This document shows positions 26,248-34,324 of a stretch of 50,227 bases of DNA, piece by piece. Under the pieces are notes generated by a model. That model had not been told where the DNA came from. It did no database searches and saw only the letters and a list, made by a program, of their open reading frames with translations. Positions within the stretch are counted from its first letter, which is position 1. The number at the start of each line of letters is the position of its first letter. The stretch lies in NCBI GenBank assembly GCA_900547595.1, contig URHE01000006.1, forward strand, positions 1 to 50,227, read 5' to 3'. The DNA is from an uncultured Desulfovibrio sp. GTDB lineage: Bacteria > Desulfobacterota > Desulfovibrionia > Desulfovibrionales > Desulfovibrionaceae. The translations under genes were made by a program, and so were the position numbers.

Positions 26248-27975
26248 ATGAAATTCATCCCCTCGCAAATCAGCTTCTTTCTCCAGCAGCACAGCGTGCG
26301 CCGCAATCTCGTCTTTCTCCGGCGCTTCCTGCTCATGCTCCTGGGGCTCATCATCCTCTATTCCCTGCTCTTCCACGTCATCATGCGCTACGAAGGGCAC
26401 GACTATTCCTGGATCACCGGCTTTTACTGGACGCTCACGGTCATGTCCACGCTGGGCTTCGGGGACATCACCTTCACGTCCGACCTAGGCATGGCCTTTT
26501 CCATCGTGGTCCTGCTGTCCGGGGTATTGCTCCTGCTCATCATGCTCCCCTTCGCGTTCATCCAGTTTTTCTACGCCCCCTGGCTCAAGGCGCAGGAAAA
26601 GGGGCACACGCCCCGCGCGGTGGGGCAGGACGTGAAGGGGCACGTCATCGTGGTCAGCACAAGCCCCATCGCCCTCAACCTCGTGGACGACCTGCGCGGC
26701 TACGGCGCGCGCTGCGTCCTCCTCTGCCACGACAGCCAGACCACCCTCGACCTGCTCGACCAGGGCTACGAGGCCGTGGTGGGCGAACACGATTCCAGCG
26801 TGGTCTACAGCAACCTGCGCCTGACCGAGGCGGCCATGCTCGTGGCGCTGGACAGCGACGTGCGCAACACCAATATCGTCTTTACCGCGCGCGATGTGGC
26901 GAAGGACGTCCCCATCGTGGCCTCGGCCCAGAGCGAGGACGCCATCGACATCCTTCGCCTCGCGGGCAGTTCGCGCGTGTTCCAGTTCCACCGCCTGCTG
27001 GGCGAGGCGCTGGCCCGGCGCGTCCTCAACGCCAATGCCCGGTTCAGCATCGCCAGCCGTTACAAGGAACTGGTGGCCGCCGAAGGGCCCGTCATGCGCA
27101 CGCGGCTTGTGGGCAAGTCCCTGCGGCAGAGCGGCCTGCGCAAGGCATCGGGCGCCAACGTGGTGGGCCTGTGGGAGCGCGGACGCTTTGTGCTGCCCAA
27201 TCCGGACACGGTATTCACCGCCACCATGGTCATGGTCATCGTGGGCGACATGCAGCAGATACAGGCGGCCAACGCCTTTCTCAGCGAGGACATGCCGGAG
27301 GAAACCCGGGAACAGGGCGACGCGCCCGTGGTCATCCTCGGCTGCGGCCGCGTGGGCCGCGACGCGGCGCGCCAGCTTGAACGCAGCGGCCGCCCCTACA
27401 ACGTGGTGGACAAGACCCCCAAGGGCGGCTTCCTCAAGGAACATCTGATCATCGGCGACGCCGCGGACCTGGAGGTGCTGGAGCGCGCCGGCATCCGCAC
27501 CGCGCCCTCGGTCATCATCACCACCCATGACGACGACACCAATATCTACCTCACCCTCTATTGCCGCCGCCTGCGCGAGGACATCCAGATCATCAGCCGC
27601 GCCACCCTGGACCGCAACGTGGGCATCCTGCACGCGGCGGGCGCCGACCTTGTGCTTTCGCTGGCGTCAATGGTGACGAGCAGCATCATCAACCTGCTCG
27701 CGCCGGGCAAGGTGCTCATGATCAGCGAAGGGCTGAACATCTTCCGCGCCATCGTGGGCAAGAGCCTGATGGGCAAACCGCTCATGGGCAGCGGCATCCG
27801 CAGCGAAAGCCGGTGCAGCGTGGTGGCCCTGCGCGGCGCGGACGGCATCCTCCACGCCAACCCCGATCCCAGCCATGTCTTTGCCGAGGGGGAGGAAATG
27901 TACCTCATCGGTGACTCGGAGGCGGAAAAGGCCTTTTACGAAAAGTTCGGCAAGAACGAGCAGCTCACGGCCTGA
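26248..27975 (+). CDS. Two-TM potassium channel with two RCK (TrkA-N/TrkA-C) units
   Basis: The 575-residue protein has two membrane helices (about 27-50 and 88-108) flanking a pore with the filter TLGFGD (about residue 74). Two cytoplasmic RCK repeats follow. The first (about 130-350) has a degenerate nucleotide loop (VVSTSPIALN in place of GxGxxG). The second (about 360-575) keeps VILGCGRVGRD and a TrkA-C domain near GSGIRSESRCSVVALRG. This matches MthK/Kch-type K+ channels gated by nucleotide or ions, but with both RCK units in one chain. No Shine-Dalgarno site precedes the ATG; the start was chosen from homology (MKFIPSQISFF), discarding 91 Arg/Pro-rich codons. Confidence 0.88.
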   Translation: MKFIPSQISFFLQQHSVRRNLVFLRRFLLMLLGLIILYSLLFHVIMRYEGHDYSWITGFYWTLTVMSTLGFGDITFTSDLGMAFSIVVLLSGVLLLLIMLPFAFIQFFYAPWLKAQEKGHTPRAVGQDVKGHVIVVSTSPIALNLVDDLRGYGARCVLLCHDSQTTLDLLDQGYEAVVGEHDSSVVYSNLRLTEAAMLVALDSDVRNTNIVFTARDVAKDVPIVASAQSEDAIDILRLAGSSRVFQFHRLLGEALARRVLNANARFSIASRYKELVAAEGPVMRTRLVGKSLRQSGLRKASGANVVGLWERGRFVLPNPDTVFTATMVMVIVGDMQQIQAANAFLSEDMPEETREQGDAPVVILGCGRVGRDAARQLERSGRPYNVVDKTPKGGFLKEHLIIGDAADLEVLERAGIRTAPSVIITTHDDDTNIYLTLYCRRLREDIQIISRATLDRNVGILHAAGADLVLSLASMVTSSIINLLAPGKVLMISEGLNIFRAIVGKSLMGKPLMGSGIRSESRCSVVALRGADGILHANPDPSHVFAEGEEMYLIGDSEAEKAFYEKFGKNEQLTA

Positions 27976-28011
27976 TGCGCCGCCCGCGCGGACGAAGCGT
28001 CATACTGCGAT

Positions 28012-28106
28012 GGAAAGCCACGCTTTTCCGCCGCGTGTCCCGCTCTGCGGGGAAATGGCAGCAGCGAAACCTTCTGTCGTACAGATATTTTCCTCAGCAA
28101 AATGCG
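28012..28106. repeat. Second copy of composite repeat modules 1-2 (inverted)
   Basis: Read on the minus strand it shares with 5150-5237 the words GCATTTTGCTGA, GAAAATATCTGTA and GGTTTCGCTG, and ends in the same kind of hairpin, GGAAAagcg...TTTCC. The 17-bp stem of the first copy is reduced here, so the two copies have diverged. Confidence 0.65.
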
Positions 28107-28143
28107 CCAGGCTTTGTGATACTATTTGGTTGATGTCGCGCCT

Positions 28144-28316
28144 GTGCTGTTGTGGATACTGCCGAAATTATCCGTCAAAAACAGCCCTTTCGACGCTGGC
28201 CGCGTCAGAAAAAAATTTTCTTGGTCGAGTACTTAAGTACACTCCCTGCGAAAATTTTTCTCTTCCTTGCCAGCGCCGAAAAATCTTGTTTTTTAGGATT
28301 CTTCCGGCACCAGCAC
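28144..28316. repeat. Long imperfect palindrome, about 170 bp
   Basis: The centre at 28229-28240 is the perfect 12-bp palindrome GTACTTAAGTAC. Moving outward, AGAAAAAAATTTTC (28207-28220) pairs with GAAAATTTTTCT (28250-28261), CGCTGGC (28194-28200) with GCCAGCG (28269-28275), AAAACAG near 28181 with CTTGTTTT near 28287, GCCGAA-ATCC (28161-28173) with GGATTCTTCCGGC (28297-28308), and GTGCTG (28144) with CAGCAC (28311). The nesting around one axis shows a single large dyad. It might be a MITE-like element, a bidirectional terminator or a structured RNA. Confidence 0.75.
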
Positions 28317-28341
28317 CCGTCTGTCGCTCCGCTCCAGACGG
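28317..28341 (-). terminator. Possible weak terminator hairpin downstream of polA
   Basis: CCGTCTG (28317-28323) pairs with CAGACGG (28335-28341) around an 11-base loop, about 45 bases after the polA stop. There is no T-run, so termination here is uncertain. Confidence 0.3.
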
Positions 28342-28385
28342 AGTGAGGAATATCTGTCAACTGCAGAGCAAAGCAGAACTATGCG

Positions 28386-31145
28386 CTAATGCGCGCTGCC
28401 CCAGTCGTGGGCGGCGCCCCACTCCACTAGCAGCGGCACCGAAAGCTCCACACCGCCGGGCCGCACACCTTCCATGAGGGCCGCGGCCCTGGCCCCGGCC
28501 TCGCTGGCGCCGCCTTCCGGCAGTTCAAGCAACAGTTCGTCATGGACCTGAAGGACGAGCCGGGCCTCCAGACGGCGCAGGGCCGCGTCCCGGGCCACGG
28601 CGAGCATGGCGAGCTTGATGACGTCCGCCGCGGAGCCCTGGATGACCGTATTCACGGCCTGACGCCGGGCCTGGGCCGCCATCTGCCCGTTGGCGGAGAG
28701 GATGTCGGGCAGCCAGCGGCGGCGTCCGGCCAGCGTGACCACATAGCCCTGTTCCCGCGCGCTGTCCACGACACGTTCATAAAATGCCTTGAGGCCGGAA
28801 AGCCGGGCGAAATACCTGTCGATGAACGCCCTGGCCTCAGTGGTCGGAATCTTGAGCTCCTGCCCCAGCTTGTTGGCGCCCATGCCGTAAATGAGGCCGA
28901 AATTGATGGTCTTGGCCATGCGCCGCTGATCGGGGAGCACCTTGTCCTGCGGCATGTCGAAAATGAGCGCCGCCGTGCGCGCGTGGATGTCCTCACCCTG
29001 CCGGAAGGCGTCAAGCAGGGTGGGGTCCTGGGACATATGGGCAAGGATGCGCAGCTCGATCTGCGAATAATCCGCCGAAACCAGGACATTGCCCGGCGCG
29101 GCCACGAAACAGGCGCGCATGCGCTTGCCGAGCGGCCCGCGCACGGGGATGTTCTGGAGATTGGGATTGCTGGACGAGAGCCTGCCCGTGGCCGTGGCTT
29201 CCTGGTTGAAGGTGGTGTGGATGCGGTTTTGCCCGTCCATGAGGCGCGGCAGGGGATCGAGATAGGTGGAGCGCATCTTCTCCAGCTTGCGGAACTGGAG
29301 GATGCTCTGCACCACGGGCGCGCCGGGCGCCAGCCGTTCCAGCGTCTCCTGACTGGTGGAGGGCTGGCCGCCGCGGGTCTTTCTGGGCGCGGCGAGATGG
29401 AGCCGCCCGTAGAGCACTTCGCCCAGTTGCTGCGCCGAACGGATATTGAAGGTCTCGCCCGCCTCCGCGTACACCTGCCGGGTAAGTTCGTCCAGCTCGC
29501 GCTGGACATCATCCAGAAAACTCTGGAATGCCGTCGGGTCAATGGCGATGCCGCGCTCCTCCATGGCGGCGAGCACGGGCACCAGCGGCAATTCCATGTT
29601 GGCGTAGAGGTCGGCGAGACCATTGGCCGCCAGTTGCGCGGCAAGCGCCCGCGCCATGCCGAGCGCCACGATGGCCGGCCCCCTGCCCTCCAGGCCGAGG
29701 GCGTCGCCCCAGCGGGCGGAAAGCCGGGGCCAGCCATAGTCCCCGGCTTCAGGGCCCAGCAGGTAGGCGGCGAGGCCAAGGTCCAGCAGGCGCGCCCCGC
29801 CGTCGGGCAGCTCCTTCCAGAACGGCGCCGCCAGCAGCAGGCTCTTGAGGTCGGCCACGGCCACCTCTCCGGCGTTTCCAAGCCAGGCGCAGAGGGCCTT
29901 CATGTCACCCGTCCAGGCATATTCCTCCACCCGCTCCAGCGCGGCGGCGGGTTCCCGCGCGGCGCCGTCCGCTTCCGCAACGGCCACGCGCGGCGGAAGG
30001 GACGGCCCCTCCGGCCAGACGAGCGCCACCGTCCGTCCGCGGCATTCGGGAAGAAGCGCCACCGAGGCCACCTCCGCGGCGGCGGGAGCTTCGCTCAGGA
30101 GCGGCTCGCGGGACGCGGAGCCCCGGTCGCCTCCGGCGGGCGCGTTCCCAATCTCCGGGACGGCGTCCGCCGCAGGCGGCGCCCCCAGCGGCGCTGCGGA
30201 CAGGAGCGACAGCGCCTCCGGAGCCACCGGGCCGGCGCCGCCCACATGGGGCGCCCCGGCCTGCACCAGGGCCGCGATCTCGCGCCGGAGCGCGAAGAGT
30301 TCGTATTCCTGCGCCAGCGAACGGCATTCGGCGAGATCGATGGGCCCCACGTCCAGCGCCGCAAGGTCAAGATCGGCGCAGACGGCAAGGGAAAGCCTGG
30401 TGAGCTCGCGCCAGGTGAACATGTCCGCGAGATGCGGGCGCAGCTTGTCCTGAAGCTTTGGCGGCAGCAGGGCAAAATGGTCGCGGATGTCCTCCAGCGT
30501 GGGACAGATGGCGAAAATCTGCCGCGCGGTCTTGGGGCCGATGCCGGGCACGCCGGGGATATTGTCGCTGGCGTCGCCCACCAGGGCCTGCACATCGGGC
30601 CACCGTGACGGAGCGACGCCGCTTTCGGCCTCAAAATCCGCCATGGTGACAAGGCGTTCCTCGCGCGAACCAGGGTCCCACATAAAGACATTGGGGCCGA
30701 GACACTGCTTGAGGTCCTTGTCGCCGCTGATGATGACCACGGGAAGCGCGGGCGAGAAACGCGCGGCCAGCGAGGCGATGCAGTCGTCCGCCTCGCAGCC
30801 CTCGGATTCCTCAAAGGGGAGGCCCAGGGCGCGCACCATGCGCTCGATGGGCGGGATCTGCCGGGCAAGCTCCTCGGGCATGGCCTCGCGGTTGGCCTTG
30901 TAGTCGGCATAAATCTCGTGGCGGAAATTCTTGCCCCTGCCGTCCTTGAGAAACAGGAAATGCTTCGGCCGTTCTTCCCTCAGGATGCGGAGCAGGACGC
31001 GCGTGACCACCACCAGGGCGTTGGTGGGAAAGCCATCGGAACGCTGCATGTGCCGGTTGGCGAAAAAACCCCTGTAAATGAAGGCCGTCCCGTCCATGAG
31101 AAAAACGGGGTCCGCATCGAGGCCGAGACGTTGCTTGAGCGACAT
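28386..31145 (-). CDS. polA: DNA polymerase I
   Basis: The 919-residue enzyme has a 5'-nuclease domain (1 to about 290; FLMDGTAFIYRGF, ADYKANREAMPEEL, EADDCIASLA, GDASDNIPGVPGIGPKTA) and a complete polymerase domain (about 560-919; TGRLSSSNPNLQNIPVRGP, VSADYSQIELRILAHMSQD, AKTINFGLIYGMGANKLGQEL, and LQVHDELLLELP). The middle 3'-5' exonuclease region lacks the DxE and NLKxD metal-binding motifs (LVWPEG and DLKSL stand there), so proofreading is probably lost. An Ala/Pro-rich spacer precedes it. The start at 31145 (MSLKQRLGLDADPVFL) matches the family; the frame runs open far upstream but antisense to the mla genes. Confidence 0.95.
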   Translation of the reverse strand: MSLKQRLGLDADPVFLMDGTAFIYRGFFANRHMQRSDGFPTNALVVVTRVLLRILREERPKHFLFLKDGRGKNFRHEIYADYKANREAMPEELARQIPPIERMVRALGLPFEESEGCEADDCIASLAARFSPALPVVIISGDKDLKQCLGPNVFMWDPGSREERLVTMADFEAESGVAPSRWPDVQALVGDASDNIPGVPGIGPKTARQIFAICPTLEDIRDHFALLPPKLQDKLRPHLADMFTWRELTRLSLAVCADLDLAALDVGPIDLAECRSLAQEYELFALRREIAALVQAGAPHVGGAGPVAPEALSLLSAAPLGAPPAADAVPEIGNAPAGGDRGSASREPLLSEAPAAAEVASVALLPECRGRTVALVWPEGPSLPPRVAVAEADGAAREPAAALERVEEYAWTGDMKALCAWLGNAGEVAVADLKSLLLAAPFWKELPDGGARLLDLGLAAYLLGPEAGDYGWPRLSARWGDALGLEGRGPAIVALGMARALAAQLAANGLADLYANMELPLVPVLAAMEERGIAIDPTAFQSFLDDVQRELDELTRQVYAEAGETFNIRSAQQLGEVLYGRLHLAAPRKTRGGQPSTSQETLERLAPGAPVVQSILQFRKLEKMRSTYLDPLPRLMDGQNRIHTTFNQEATATGRLSSSNPNLQNIPVRGPLGKRMRACFVAAPGNVLVSADYSQIELRILAHMSQDPTLLDAFRQGEDIHARTAALIFDMPQDKVLPDQRRMAKTINFGLIYGMGANKLGQELKIPTTEARAFIDRYFARLSGLKAFYERVVDSAREQGYVVTLAGRRRWLPDILSANGQMAAQARRQAVNTVIQGSAADVIKLAMLAVARDAALRRLEARLVLQVHDELLLELPEGGASEAGARAAALMEGVRPGGVELSVPLLVEWGAAHDWGSAH

Positions 31146-31232
31146 GACTGCACTTCCGGCGTTGCGCGCCCCCGCTCCGGCGCACGGACGCGGCGGGGAC
31201 AGGTTGGCAGAACGGGTCCACGCGCGGTCCGC

Positions 31233-31262
31233 TTGCGTTCTCCGGGCCGCGTGGGTTATGAT
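31233..31262 (+). promoter_or_regulatory. Promoter of the mla operon, -10 abutting the start codon
   Basis: TTGCGT (31233-31238), an 18-base spacer, then TATGAT (31257-31262), which ends six bases before the mlaE ATG at 31269. No Shine-Dalgarno site is present, so the transcript may be leaderless. Confidence 0.55.
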
Positions 31263-31268
31263 AACGGC

Positions 31269-32396
31269 ATGGAATCGAGCCCGCAAGTGACGGCAGCCGC
31301 CGTCGGCGGCGTCTGGCGCGTCAGCGTGGGCGGCTGCTGGAATCTGGAGCTCCCCTGGCCGGAAACGGCGGACACGGCGCTCGCCGGGCTCGCCGATCAA
31401 AGCCTGTGCGGCCTGCGGCTGGAGGCCGCCGGCCTTGATTCCTGGGACAGCAGCCTGCTTGTCTTTCTCGTCCAGCTCGTCAAACGCGCGCGCCTGCGCG
31501 AAATCCCGGTGGAACTCGCCCTGCCCGAAGGGCTGAAGCGTCTGGTGGACATGGCCTTTGCCGTGCCCGCGCGCGCGGGCGCCTCGCGCGCGACGACGCG
31601 CGCCACCGCTCTGGAGCGCCTTGGCGCGGCGGCTCTTGCCCTGCCCCCGCGCATGGCGGACTTTCTCTCCTTTCTGGGCGATGTGTCCCTTGCCGTCTGG
31701 AACCTCATCATCGGCCGCTCGCGCATGCGCTCCGGGGATTTCATCGCGGCCATGCACGAATGCGGCGTGCAGTCCCTGCCCATCATTTCCCTCACCAGCA
31801 TGCTCTTCGGCCTCATCCTCGCCTTTGTGGGCGCTGTCCAGCTCACCCAGTTCGGCGCGCAGATCTATGTGGCCGGTCTGGTGGGCATCGGCATGCTCCG
31901 GGTCATGGGCGCGGTCATGGTGGGGGTGGTCATGTCTGGCCGCATCGGCGCGGCCTACGCGGCCCTCATCGGCACCATGCAGGTCAACGAGGAGGTGGAC
32001 GCCCTGGAGACCCTGGGCATCTCCCCGGTGGATTTCCTCGTCCTGCCCCGCGTGCTCGCCCTGACGCTCATGGTGCCGCTGCTCACCATCTATGCCGACC
32101 TCATGGGCATCATCGGCGGCTATCTCGTGGGCACGCTCATGCTCGGTCTCAATCCTCTGGAATACCTCCACGCCACAGTGCAGATGGTGCCGTTCCGCCA
32201 GATACTCATCGGGCTCGTCTACGGCACGCTGTTCGGCGTGGTCATCGCCATCGCGGGCTGCTACCAGGGCATGCGCTGCGGCAGGAGCGCCATGGCCGTG
32301 GGCCAGACCACCACACGCGCCGTGGTCTCCTCCATCGTGGGCATCATCGTCATGACGGCCATCATCACGGTCATCTGCAACGTGCTCGGCGTCTGA
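31269..32396 (+). CDS. mlaE: MlaE-type ABC permease with N-terminal STAS-like domain
   Basis: The 375-residue permease moves phospholipids between membranes. Residues about 5-100 look like a STAS (MlaB-like) domain fused to the permease (DSWDSSLLVFLVQLVKRARLREI is the STAS switch region). Residues about 125-375 are the MlaE/YrbE core with five or six membrane helices, including GAVMVGVVMSGRIGAAYAALIGTMQVNEEVDALETLG, the conserved coupling segment. It is the first gene of a four-gene operon with mlaF, mlaD and a PqiC-like lipoprotein, and is divergent from polA. Confidence 0.92.
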   Translation: MESSPQVTAAAVGGVWRVSVGGCWNLELPWPETADTALAGLADQSLCGLRLEAAGLDSWDSSLLVFLVQLVKRARLREIPVELALPEGLKRLVDMAFAVPARAGASRATTRATALERLGAAALALPPRMADFLSFLGDVSLAVWNLIIGRSRMRSGDFIAAMHECGVQSLPIISLTSMLFGLILAFVGAVQLTQFGAQIYVAGLVGIGMLRVMGAVMVGVVMSGRIGAAYAALIGTMQVNEEVDALETLGISPVDFLVLPRVLALTLMVPLLTIYADLMGIIGGYLVGTLMLGLNPLEYLHATVQMVPFRQILIGLVYGTLFGVVIAIAGCYQGMRCGRSAMAVGQTTTRAVVSSIVGIIVMTAIITVICNVLGV

Positions 32397-32405
32397 GGCA
32401 AACGC

Positions 32406-33362
32406 ATGACAGCTTCCCTTACCGCCATTCCTCCTTCCGCCGCCGCGGGCGCCGCGCCGCCCGAAACGGCCCTCAGGATACGGGACCTTCAGGTGGGCTA
32501 TGGCTCGTATGTGCTCATGCGCCATGTGACCTTTGATGTGCGCAGGGGCGATATTTTCTTCATCATGGGCGGCTCGGGCTGCGGCAAGAGCACGCTGCTC
32601 CATGTGCTCATGGGCCTCAAGCCGCCGCAGGCCGGAAGCGTGTTTTTCGGCGATGTGGATTTCTGGGGCGGCACGGAGGCCACGCGCCGCGGCGCCATGC
32701 GGCGCGCGGGCGTGCTCTTCCAGAGCGGGGCGCTCTGGAGTTCCATGACGCTGGCGGAAAACGTGGGCCTGCCCCTCCAGCAGTATACGGACCTTGACGA
32801 CGGCGAGATTCGCGAACTGGCCGCGCTCAAGCTGGCTCTGGTGGGTCTGGCGGGCTTTGAGGACTATTACCCCTCCGAGATCAGCGGCGGCATGAGCAAA
32901 CGCGCGGGCCTTGCCCGGGCGCTGGCGCTGGACCCGCAGATACTGTTTCTCGACGAGCCCTCCGCCGGTCTCGACCCCGTGAGCTCCTGCCTGCTGGATG
33001 AACTCATTCAGGAACTGCGCGACACCCTGGGCGCCACCTTCGTCATCGTTTCGCACGAGCTGGCGAGCATCTTCAGCATCGCCACCAACGGCATCTTCCT
33101 TGACGTCAAGACGCGCACGGTCACGGCCAAAGGCGATCCGCGCGTCCTCGCGCACGATCCGCATACCCAGAAAGACGCCCTGCTCTTCCTCACGCGCGGC
33201 GGCAAGAATCCGCTTCAGGCACCGGCCTGCCGGACCGCCCCCGACACCGCCATCCCGGCTGTTCCCGGGACGGCCCCCCAGAGCTCCCGCCCCGGTGCGC
33301 CGGCAGGCGGGAGCGCCCCCGCGGAAACCGCCGAAACACGGGCCAAGGACGAAAACGCATGA
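32406..33362 (+). CDS. mlaF: MlaF-type ABC ATPase
   Basis: The 318-residue ATPase powers the MlaE permease. It has Walker A GGSGCGKST, a Q-loop in VLFQSGALWSS, signature ISGGMSKRAGLARAL, Walker B ILFLDEPSAGLDP and a switch His in IVSHEL. A short Ala/Pro-rich N-terminal extension (1-22) and a Pro/Ala-rich C-terminal tail (about 275-318) flank the core. Its stop overlaps the mlaD start (ATGA, 33359-33362), so translation is probably coupled. Confidence 0.94.
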   Translation: MTASLTAIPPSAAAGAAPPETALRIRDLQVGYGSYVLMRHVTFDVRRGDIFFIMGGSGCGKSTLLHVLMGLKPPQAGSVFFGDVDFWGGTEATRRGAMRRAGVLFQSGALWSSMTLAENVGLPLQQYTDLDDGEIRELAALKLALVGLAGFEDYYPSEISGGMSKRAGLARALALDPQILFLDEPSAGLDPVSSCLLDELIQELRDTLGATFVIVSHELASIFSIATNGIFLDVKTRTVTAKGDPRVLAHDPHTQKDALLFLTRGGKNPLQAPACRTAPDTAIPAVPGTAPQSSRPGAPAGGSAPAETAETRAKDENA

Positions 33363-34324
33363 CTCCGCAACTCTACAAGACCACAGTGGGCGCCTTTGTG
33401 GTGGGGGGCATCGTCCTCTTCACCCTGGGCATCATCCTGCTCGGCGGTGGCCGCCTTTTCAGCAACGATGTGGAATATGTGCTCTATTTCGACGGCTCCG
33501 TGAGCGGCCTTTCCATGGGCGCGCCCGTGGTTTTCCGGGGCGTGCCCATGGGCAGCGTCACCCAGATCAGCCTTGTGGCCAACGCCCGCGACTCCAATGT
33601 GACCATTCCGGTCACCATCCGCATCGACGAGCGCAGCTTCATCCGCAGCAGCGGCCGCAGCCTTTCCGAAGCCGCCCAGCAGGAGATCATCCGCCGGATG
33701 GTGGAGCGCGGCCTGCGCGCGCGCCTTCAGCTCCAGAGCCTCATCACGGGCCAGTACCGCGTGGAGCTTGACTTCTTTCCGGACACGCCCATGAACTTCC
33801 GCTCGTCCACCCCGGACCTGGAGATACCCACCGTGCCGTCGCCCATCGACACGCTCCAGCGCACCCTGGCGCGGCTGCCCATCGAACAGCTGACGGCTTC
33901 GCTCGCCAGCATCCTCGAAAACGTCTCCGCGGCCGTGGACAACGGCAAGCTCAAGGCCGGCGTCGAGGCATTTGCCGCCACCTTCACGGAAACGCAGCGC
34001 CTCCTCTCCGACAGCCCCCTGCGGCACGCCCTGGAAAACACGCTGCAACAGGTGGACGGCGCGAGCCGCGCCATGCAGAAGGAACTCCCCGGCGCGCTGG
34101 CGGCCTTCCACACGGCCATGGACAACATGTCCCAGGCTTCCGAACGCCTGCGCCGCGTGGCCGATTCCGCCGAGGGCACGCTGGGGCGGGATTCCCCGAC
34201 CATGAACGACGTGCGCCGCCTGCTCAAGGAATCCATCGCCGCCGTCCGCGCCCTGCGCAATCTGGCGGACATGCTCGAACGCAACCCCGAAGCCCTGCTC
34301 AAGGGCAGGCAAGGAAAACGCTGA
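33359..34324 (+). CDS. mlaD: MlaD-type MCE-domain lipid-binding protein
   Basis: The 321-residue protein has one N-terminal membrane anchor (about 10-32) and a single MCE domain (about 38-115; VLYFDGSVSGLSMGAPVVFRGVPMGSV). A long helical C-terminal region follows. MCE hexamers form a lipid-conducting ring in the periplasm attached to the MlaEF transporter; the long tail suggests a tunnel-extending member like those in PqiB/Mce systems. The start overlaps the mlaF stop and its own stop overlaps the next ATG. Confidence 0.92.
   Translation: MTPQLYKTTVGAFVVGGIVLFTLGIILLGGGRLFSNDVEYVLYFDGSVSGLSMGAPVVFRGVPMGSVTQISLVANARDSNVTIPVTIRIDERSFIRSSGRSLSEAAQQEIIRRMVERGLRARLQLQSLITGQYRVELDFFPDTPMNFRSSTPDLEIPTVPSPIDTLQRTLARLPIEQLTASLASILENVSAAVDNGKLKAGVEAFAATFTETQRLLSDSPLRHALENTLQQVDGASRAMQKELPGALAAFHTAMDNMSQASERLRRVADSAEGTLGRDSPTMNDVRRLLKESIAAVRALRNLADMLERNPEALLKGRQGKR

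Larger units (their letters stand above)
27976..28385. other. AT-rich non-coding region between K+ channel gene and polA
   Basis: This 410-bp convergent intergenic region is visibly richer in A/T than its neighbours. It holds a degraded copy of the composite repeat (28012-28106), the long palindrome (28144-28316) and a small hairpin (28317-28341). Two inverted copies of a TGAGGAA(AA)TATCTGT motif lie at 28081-28096 and 28344-28357, bracketing the palindrome. Short open frames here show no codon bias or homology, so none is called. Confidence 0.7.

Noticed and set aside
28152..28346. Small open frame within the AT-rich palindrome region
   Set aside because: Non-ATG start, no ribosome-binding site, and its sequence is dictated by the palindrome arms.
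31146..33164. 673-codon upstream extension of the polA frame
   Set aside because: It lies antisense to mlaE and mlaF and is rich in His/Asp/Gly shadow codons; the family start is at 31145.
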